Of a stretch of DNA of 20,000 nt, positions 15,359-20,000 are shown in pieces. Origin of the DNA: Botryococcus braunii (Eukaryota > Chlorophyta > Trebouxiophyceae). The translations under genes were made by a program, and so were the position numbers. The stretch covers positions 366,306-386,305 of the forward strand of contig KV908363.1 of assembly GCA_002005505.1 (NCBI GenBank), given 5' to 3'. Under the pieces are notes generated by a model, which saw only the letters and a program-made list of their open reading frames with translations, did not search any database and was not told where the DNA came from. The first letter of the stretch is position 1, and each line of letters begins with the position of its first letter.

Positions 15359-18300
15359 TTAAGTGTATCTTCTCAAACCTAGTGAATCACGATGACCAAC
15401 AAACACGGGCTTGGCAAGTGGCTTGGTCATAATGTCAGCCACATTGCGTGCAGATTCCACATAGAGGATATCTACCTGCCCAAGTGCCATAGCTTCCCTA
15501 GCGTTGTGGAAGCTTACTGCAACGTGCTTTGTGAATTTGGAATACAGGGGGTTCCGTAAATTAGAAATGCATCCTTGGTTGTCACAGAAAATTTTGACCC
15601 TCCAAGGTGCAGCCCCTATCTCTTCCAAGAAGCCCCTTAGCCAGTTGGCTTCCTTCACAATATGGCCAGCTGCCATAAACTCAGCTTGCACAGTTGAGGT
15701 AGCAACTGAGCTCTGCTTCTTGCTTCCCCAAACCACGGGACTACCATAGACTGATAGAACATAGCCAGTGGTGGAATACCTGTGGTCCAGGTCCCCAGCA
15801 TAGTCGGCATCAACATAGCCTTCTAGCTCAGGGCCCTTTCCACCCAGAGTAAGAGCCAACTCTCTGGTATCTCTCAAGTACTTCAGCACTCGAATGGCCT
15901 CATTCCAGTGTGAGGTAGTGGGTGTCATTCTATACCTTGACAACACTCCAACAGCCTGAGAAATGTCAGGCCGGGTCGTATTGGCTATGTACAGTAACGA
16001 TCCAATTAACTCGCAGTATCGATGACCAGGTGGCAGAGGGGTACCAGCCCCATGTGACATACCATCTGAGGACTCGGGTCTGCTGCTAGCCACGAAGTCC
16101 TTGGACATGGGGGTATCAACCCCACGTCCATCATCAGCAACGCCAAACTTCTCCACAAGAGCATCAATCTTGGGAGTGCAACTCATGGAAATAGTGCCAT
16201 GAACTCTATTGCGTAGGACCTGACACCCCAGGAAATCATTCACCTCTCCCAAATCATGGATGGTGAAGTCCTTCTTCAATAACTCTTTCCCCCACTCAAT
16301 CTCTGCAACCACTCTGGCAACTATGAGAAGATCATCGACATAAACAAGAATAAACGACAGATTACCATCAGGGGCCCTCCTGATGTATACCCCAGCGTCG
16401 CTCTTGCACACACTATACCCCATCACGCTCAACTTGTCGCTCAAGGTCTTGTGCCAAGCCCGTGGGGCTTGCTTAAGACCGTAGAGTGCCTTCCTGAGCT
16501 TGCACACAACTCTCGTGTTGCCATTCTCAAATCCTGGTGGTTGGGTTACATAGACCTCTTCCTCCAACTCCCCATTGAGAAAAGCTGTCTTGATATCCAC
16601 TTGGTGGATCTCAAGATTTTGTGTGGCAGCCACTGCCAGCACAGCTCTCCTAGCACCATAGCTGCTGGTAGGTGCAAAAACCTCACCAACATCTATACCA
16701 GGAATCTGTCTGCAACCCTGGGCAACCAATCTTGCTTTAAACCGAGTGACATTCCCATGTGCATCGTTTTTTGTAGAAAAAATCCAATGAACAGGGATAA
16801 CTTTCTGCCCATGGGGTCTTTCCACATACTGCATAACCTCATGGGTGTCTAAAGACTCCATCTCCTCTTGCATTGCCTGCTGCCAAAACTCCCACTGAGG
16901 TGAGCGCTGGGCTTCCCTCAAGTTCGAGGGCACGTGAACTTTTCCCAACGTGACAGAAGGTACACTCTGTACCTTATGCTGTGGTGCAGCAGGGCTGTCA
17001 GCCTTACTGATGCTGTTCCCTTCTCTCTCTCTCTCTCCCTGGTTGCCAGAATAAGGTACATTATGTACCTTATGCTGGGACTGGGCAGTACTGCCGGGAT
17101 TATCTGATTCCTTCTCAAGTCTCTCTCTCTCTCCTTGACTACTGGACTCATGTGCAGCACCCTTACATTCTCGCACCTTCCGCAATGCAGAGGGGAGCAG
17201 CAGCTCTCTCTCTCTCCTGGACTCACACTTGGGCACACTACCCAGACTTGCCTGAGCTGCGCCTACAATGTCAGCCTGCACACCATAAGCATGACTAGCC
17301 AGTGACTGGGATTGGGCACCAGCTTCCCCTACTGCTGGCATGTCTAACCCACTGCTCTCATCTCTTACATCTGCACCGAACATAGCCTCGACTGTCTCAA
17401 CCTGCCCCTGCATATCAGGGAGACCAACCATGTTTGGCTCACTCACAATTGCCTGACCTGGGTCAGGGGCATGCAATGGGATGTCAGAATGCTCTCTCCT
17501 AGCCACGCGCTGTACATAACGCTGCTCCCTTGTAAGGGTGGTCCCTGGAGGAAGGGGAATTTGTGACTTCCCCTGCATTCGCAACCCCTCTTGTACCTTC
17601 TGCATTTTTTCTACCTGGGATTGAGTTTCTACACCCCCCCTGGCCAGATTCTGCATATGCTCAAGCACCGACCACGAGTGCTGAGATGGTTCTGGGGTCC
17701 CAACAGTAGAATCCAGGCTGGTGGGGTTTCCTTGGTCATGTGCTGCTGTGGTCCCGTCTCCAGACTGATCCCCAGCACAAAGTCCAGAGGTCCCAGGAGC
17801 CCCAGTGGAAAGCGTCTCCACTCCATGGTCATCCTCCTCATCCCAGAACGTGGGTGGAGCAGCAGAGGGAATTGCTTGAGGCGTTGCCAGATTCTCACTG
17901 CCAAGGGGGGGTGATATCCTAGAATCATAGACAGACCCAGGCTGGACCTTTGATAGACCCACTCTCTCAGCCCCCCTCAAGTGCTCGATAAAGCTGACGT
18001 CCCTACTCTCCTTCCACACTCCATTCCCCACGTACACACGATACGCTTTAGACTGGGGACAATAACCAGTAAACATCCCAGGGATGGTCTTGGGCCCAAA
18101 AACAGACCTTTGGCCACTGGGAATGTGCACATGGGCTACACAGCCAAACGTGCGCAGCACAGACACATCAGGTTTGACACCAAAGAATAATTCCATGGGG
18201 GTCAGGGACCTGCCTGAAGTAGGACCCACATTGTAGAGGAGGGTAGCTGTCTCAAGCGCCTCCTTCCAAAGGGAGGGGTCTGCTGCAGCATGGACCAACA

Positions 18301-19813
18301 GAGTCCTTGTTCGCTCCTTCAGGGTCCTATTCATCCTCTCCGCCACCCCATTCTGCTGAGGCGTGTAGGGCGCTGAGGACTCCATCTTAGTGCCCTGCTG
18401 AGCACAAAACTCTTTGAATTGCTGGTTCAGGAACTCTGAACCCCTGTCAGTCCTCACACACTTCACAACCGTGCCTCGTTGGGTCTGCCAAAAACGGAGC
18501 AGGTCTATCACAGCCTTTGGGATGCAATCCTTTGACTTCACAGGCAGGGAGGCAACTTGGTGTGAACTTTCATCCACTACAGTGACCCAATATCGTTCAC
18601 CTGTGATGGCAGGAGGTGATATGGGACCCACAGTATCCACATGGACTCTATCGAGTGGGTGATGTGCAGGCCTGGAAGATACAGGGAAAGGAGGTCTGGA
18701 GTGTTTCCCTTGTATACACGATTCACAGTGCTTGGGGCACTCAGAGCAGGGAGCAAGGGAGATATTGATTCCTGTAACCAGATCTTCCTTGGAGAACCTC
18801 TGCATGCTGCTGGCACCAGGATGACCTAACCTAGCATGCCACAGAGATCTCTCGCTACACACGTGTCCTTTCCTAAGATGAGACGCCTCAGCCATGTGAT
18901 CAATATGTCTGCAGCCAACTTGCTGCCCTCTGACAGGACTAACAAACTCCAAAAAAAACAGACCTCGTGCGCGGGTGATATCTCCACACCACCCTTCAGG
19001 TCCCTTCATGGCTGTGTAACCACCTGCAGTGTCAGTCAGGAAAGATGCTCCATCCTGAATTGCACCAGTGACTGAAATGAGGTTGGTATGCGCAGAAGGA
19101 ACACACTGCACATTGTGCAGCCAGAATACTTCGTGCCTTGCATTCACAAGGCATACAGACCCAGATGCAATGATTCCTCCCTTGGCGTCTGAGGTTGCCA
19201 AGTGCAGAGGAAGAGGCTGTCTATGCATAACTGGATTATGGAGCAATGAGAGATCATTGACTATATGCACAGAGGCACCACTATCTATTAACCAAGATGT
19301 GCTGCTAGCTCCATGCGAAGTTGGGGCAAGCACATTGAGAGAGATAAACATCGCCTCACCAGAAGGAGGGGGTGGAGGTGGTAAATGCCACCCCGGAAAC
19401 GTGTGTTGACTTGTTGGATAGTTATATGCTGAAGGAGGTCCAGGGCTGGAAGCGGATGAAGGCGGGCCACCCCGGCCAGATCCATGGTCCCACCAGGCTT
19501 GAGGAGACGACTGTGGGCCTCCCTGGCCCCAGTAAGCTGCAGGCCCAACGCTTGCCGCTTGCATGTTTTGATGCAGAGCCTGCAGCTGCCTGAGCGGTCC
19601 GCAGTCAGTCATGAAGTGGCCCTTTGCCTTGCAGAAGTGGCATGTAAGCTCCTCTCTGGGCCTTCTTGCCCTGCCAGGTCCACGCCCCCTGCCACCAAAA
19701 GTAGTTGCAGAGGGGCCAGCGGGAGGCTGTTCGTTTGCTGGTAGTGCTGCTCCAACTCCCGGTACTGCTCCCACTCCTGGTGCAGCTCCAGCGCTTGATG
19801 ACGCTCCAGCTAC
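15359..19813 (-). CDS. pol: Second copia Gag(end)-Pol: zinc knuckle, protease, integrase, RT/RNase H
   Basis: The open frame joins the upstream gag frame at a six-G run (element strand) near 19813 and ends with TAA at 15361-15359. No ATG marks its beginning (the codon at 19774 is GTG), so it is a continuation of Gag, not a separate gene. Residues from 19774: zinc knuckle CX2CX4HX4C at 45-58; protease Asp164 in DSGAS; integrase zinc domain (LWHARLGHPG ... CESCIQGK); integrase core Asp380, Asp443, Glu479 with 35 between the last two; a divergent linker with Arg-Glu runs encoded by CT repeats; RT with YVDD at 1145-1148; RNase H with VDADYAG, QAEF and FCDNQ. All catalytic residues are kept. The protein is close to the nested copia throughout pol. 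Confidence 0.92.
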   Translation of the reverse strand, partial: VAGASSSAGAAPGVGAVPGVGAALPANEQPPAGPSATTFGGRGRGPGRARRPREELTCHFCKAKGHFMTDCGPLRQLQALHQNMQAASVGPAAYWGQGGPQSSPQAWWDHGSGRGGPPSSASSPGPPSAYNYPTSQHTFPGWHLPPPPPPSGEAMFISLNVLAPTSHGASSTSWLIDSGASVHIVNDLSLLHNPVMHRQPLPLHLATSDAKGGIIASGSVCLVNARHEVFWLHNVQCVPSAHTNLISVTGAIQDGASFLTDTAGGYTAMKGPEGWCGDITRARGLFFLEFVSPVRGQQVGCRHIDHMAEASHLRKGHVCSERSLWHARLGHPGASSMQRFSKEDLVTGINISLAPCSECPKHCESCIQGKHSRPPFPVSSRPAHHPLDRVHVDTVGPISPPAITGERYWVTVVDESSHQVASLPVKSKDCIPKAVIDLLRFWQTQRGTVVKCVRTDRGSEFLNQQFKEFCAQQGTKMESSAPYTPQQNGVAERMNRTLKERTRTLLVHAAADPSLWKEALETATLLYNVGPTSGRSLTPMELFFGVKPDVSVLRTFGCVAHVHIPSGQRSVFGPKTIPGMFTGYCPQSKAYRVYVGNGVWKESRDVSFIEHLRGAERVGLSKVQPGSVYDSRISPPLGSENLATPQAIPSAAPPTFWDEEDDHGVETLSTGAPGTSGLCAGDQSGDGTTAAHDQGNPTSLDSTVGTPEPSQHSWSVLEHMQNLARGGVETQSQVEKMQKVQEGLRMQGKSQIPLPPGTTLTREQRYVQRVARREHSDIPLHAPDPGQAIVSEPNMVGLPDMQGQVETVEAMFGADVRDESSGLDMPAVGEAGAQSQSLASHAYGVQADIVGAAQASLGSVPKCESRRERELLLPSALRKVRECKGAAHESSSQGERERLEKESDNPGSTAQSQHKVHNVPYSGNQGEREREGNSISKADSPAAPQHKVQSVPSVTLGKVHVPSNLREAQRSPQWEFWQQAMQEEMESLDTHEVMQYVERPHGQKVIPVHWIFSTKNDAHGNVTRFKARLVAQGCRQIPGIDVGEVFAPTSSYGARRAVLAVAATQNLEIHQVDIKTAFLNGELEEEVYVTQPPGFENGNTRVVCKLRKALYGLKQAPRAWHKTLSDKLSVMGYSVCKSDAGVYIRRAPDGNLSFILVYVDDLLIVARVVAEIEWGKELLKKDFTIHDLGEVNDFLGCQVLRNRVHGTISMSCTPKIDALVEKFGVADDGRGVDTPMSKDFVASSRPESSDGMSHGAGTPLPPGHRYCELIGSLLYIANTTRPDISQAVGVLSRYRMTPTTSHWNEAIRVLKYLRDTRELALTLGGKGPELEGYVDADYAGDLDHRYSTTGYVLSVYGSPVVWGSKKQSSVATSTVQAEFMAAGHIVKEANWLRGFLEEIGAAPWRVKIFCDNQGCISNLRNPLYSKFTKHVAVSFHNAREAMALGQVDILYVESARNVADIMTKPLAKPVFVGHRDSLGLRRYT

Positions 19814-20000
19814 CCCCCAGAGGGACCAGCCACTGCTGCAGCTGCCATGGCCTGAGGTGTTCCCTCTGCAGGTGGGTCCTTGTACCCACGGCTGGCTGCG
19901 GCGCGCAGGATTCTTTGAATCAGCTCCAATGGCGGCTTGTCGGTTGCCATAACCTCCAGGGACTCGAGCCTCAGCACAGGAGGGAGGCCCTTCACCATCA
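19810..20000 (-). CDS. gag: Second copia Gag, C-terminal part, out of frame with pol
   Basis: The frame is open from the window edge down to a TAG at 19812-19810. A KGLP motif at its start matches the region of the nested copia Gag that also has KGLP, well before the zinc knuckle, so this is the genuine Gag frame. It stops one base out of phase with the zinc-knuckle/pol frame, right after a run of six G (plus-strand C6 at 19813-19818). Related copia elements use one continuous frame, so a one-base loss in the run, or a sequencing/assembly error in it, is the simplest explanation. Confidence 0.75.
   Translation of the reverse strand, partial: MVKGLPPVLRLESLEVMATDKPPLELIQRILRAAASRGYKDPPAEGTPQAMAAAAVAGPSGG

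Larger units (their letters stand above)
14647..20000 (-). mobile_element. Second Ty1/copia element, minus strand, 5' end outside the window
   Basis: Seen from its 3' end: a 3' LTR ending at 15338 on this strand, a polypurine tract (15339-15347), RT/RNase H, integrase, protease and the end of Gag, running off at 20000. The pol protein is clearly related to that of the nested copia (long identical blocks in RT such as QVDIKTAFLNGELEEEVYVT), but LTRs and linker are different, so it is a separate family of the same lineage. The outer border at 14647 is inferred from a TG...CA fit and awaits the other LTR. Confidence 0.9.

Noticed and set aside
16994..17216. CT-rich microsatellite-like runs in the second copia
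   Set aside because: Short runs encoding Arg-Glu stretches in the variable linker; low-complexity coding sequence rather than a separate repeat feature.

Overview
The window looks like nuclear DNA of a eukaryote, most likely of the plant or green-algal lineage. It is almost entirely LTR retrotransposons: a Ty3/gypsy chromovirus split by a Ty1/copia element, followed by a second, related copia element. I see no bacterial operons, Shine-Dalgarno pattern, rRNA or CRISPR. The lineage call is tentative. It rests on the chromovirus type, on intron-like splice signals in the left flank, and on a copia primer-binding site that fits a plant-type initiator tRNA-Met as I remember it.

Layout. Positions 1-449 hold two probable exons of an unrecognised host gene on the minus strand; 450-1416 is flank with no confident gene. 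Positions 1422-14606 are a complete gypsy chromovirus on the minus strand, with 163-bp LTRs that read identical and a 5-bp target duplication, CAGTT. Its order from the right is 5' LTR, primer site, Gag, an in-frame UGA, protease and RT, [copia insertion], RNase H, integrase with chromodomain, a 3' stretch, PPT and 3' LTR. At 4010-11245 a plus-strand copia element with 879-bp LTRs that read identical sits at the RT/RNase H boundary, flanked by AAGGT duplications. Removing the insert and one duplication leaves the gypsy frame in phase. This copia has one intact gag-pol frame of 1714 codons. After 35 bp of older flank, a second copia family begins near 14647 on the minus strand and runs off the right edge. 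It shows its 3' LTR, PPT, whole pol and the end of gag, the last separated from pol by a frameshift at a six-base homopolymer.

How the parts work together. Each element encodes its own retrotransposition machinery: Gag for the particle, protease for maturation, RT/RNase H for cDNA synthesis, integrase for insertion. The gypsy copy can no longer make full Pol. The nested copia has every motif expected of an autonomous element. The second copia cannot be judged because its 5' end lies outside the window.

Most interesting points: the single UGA between gypsy gag and pol; a copia primer site matching an internal (anticodon-arm) half of tRNA-iMet; about 140-bp direct repeats inside the LTRs of both copia families; a conserved island inside the otherwise divergent integrase-RT linker of both copias; and a tRNA-like stretch near the inferred end of the second copia LTR. 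I found no clearly new non-transposon system.
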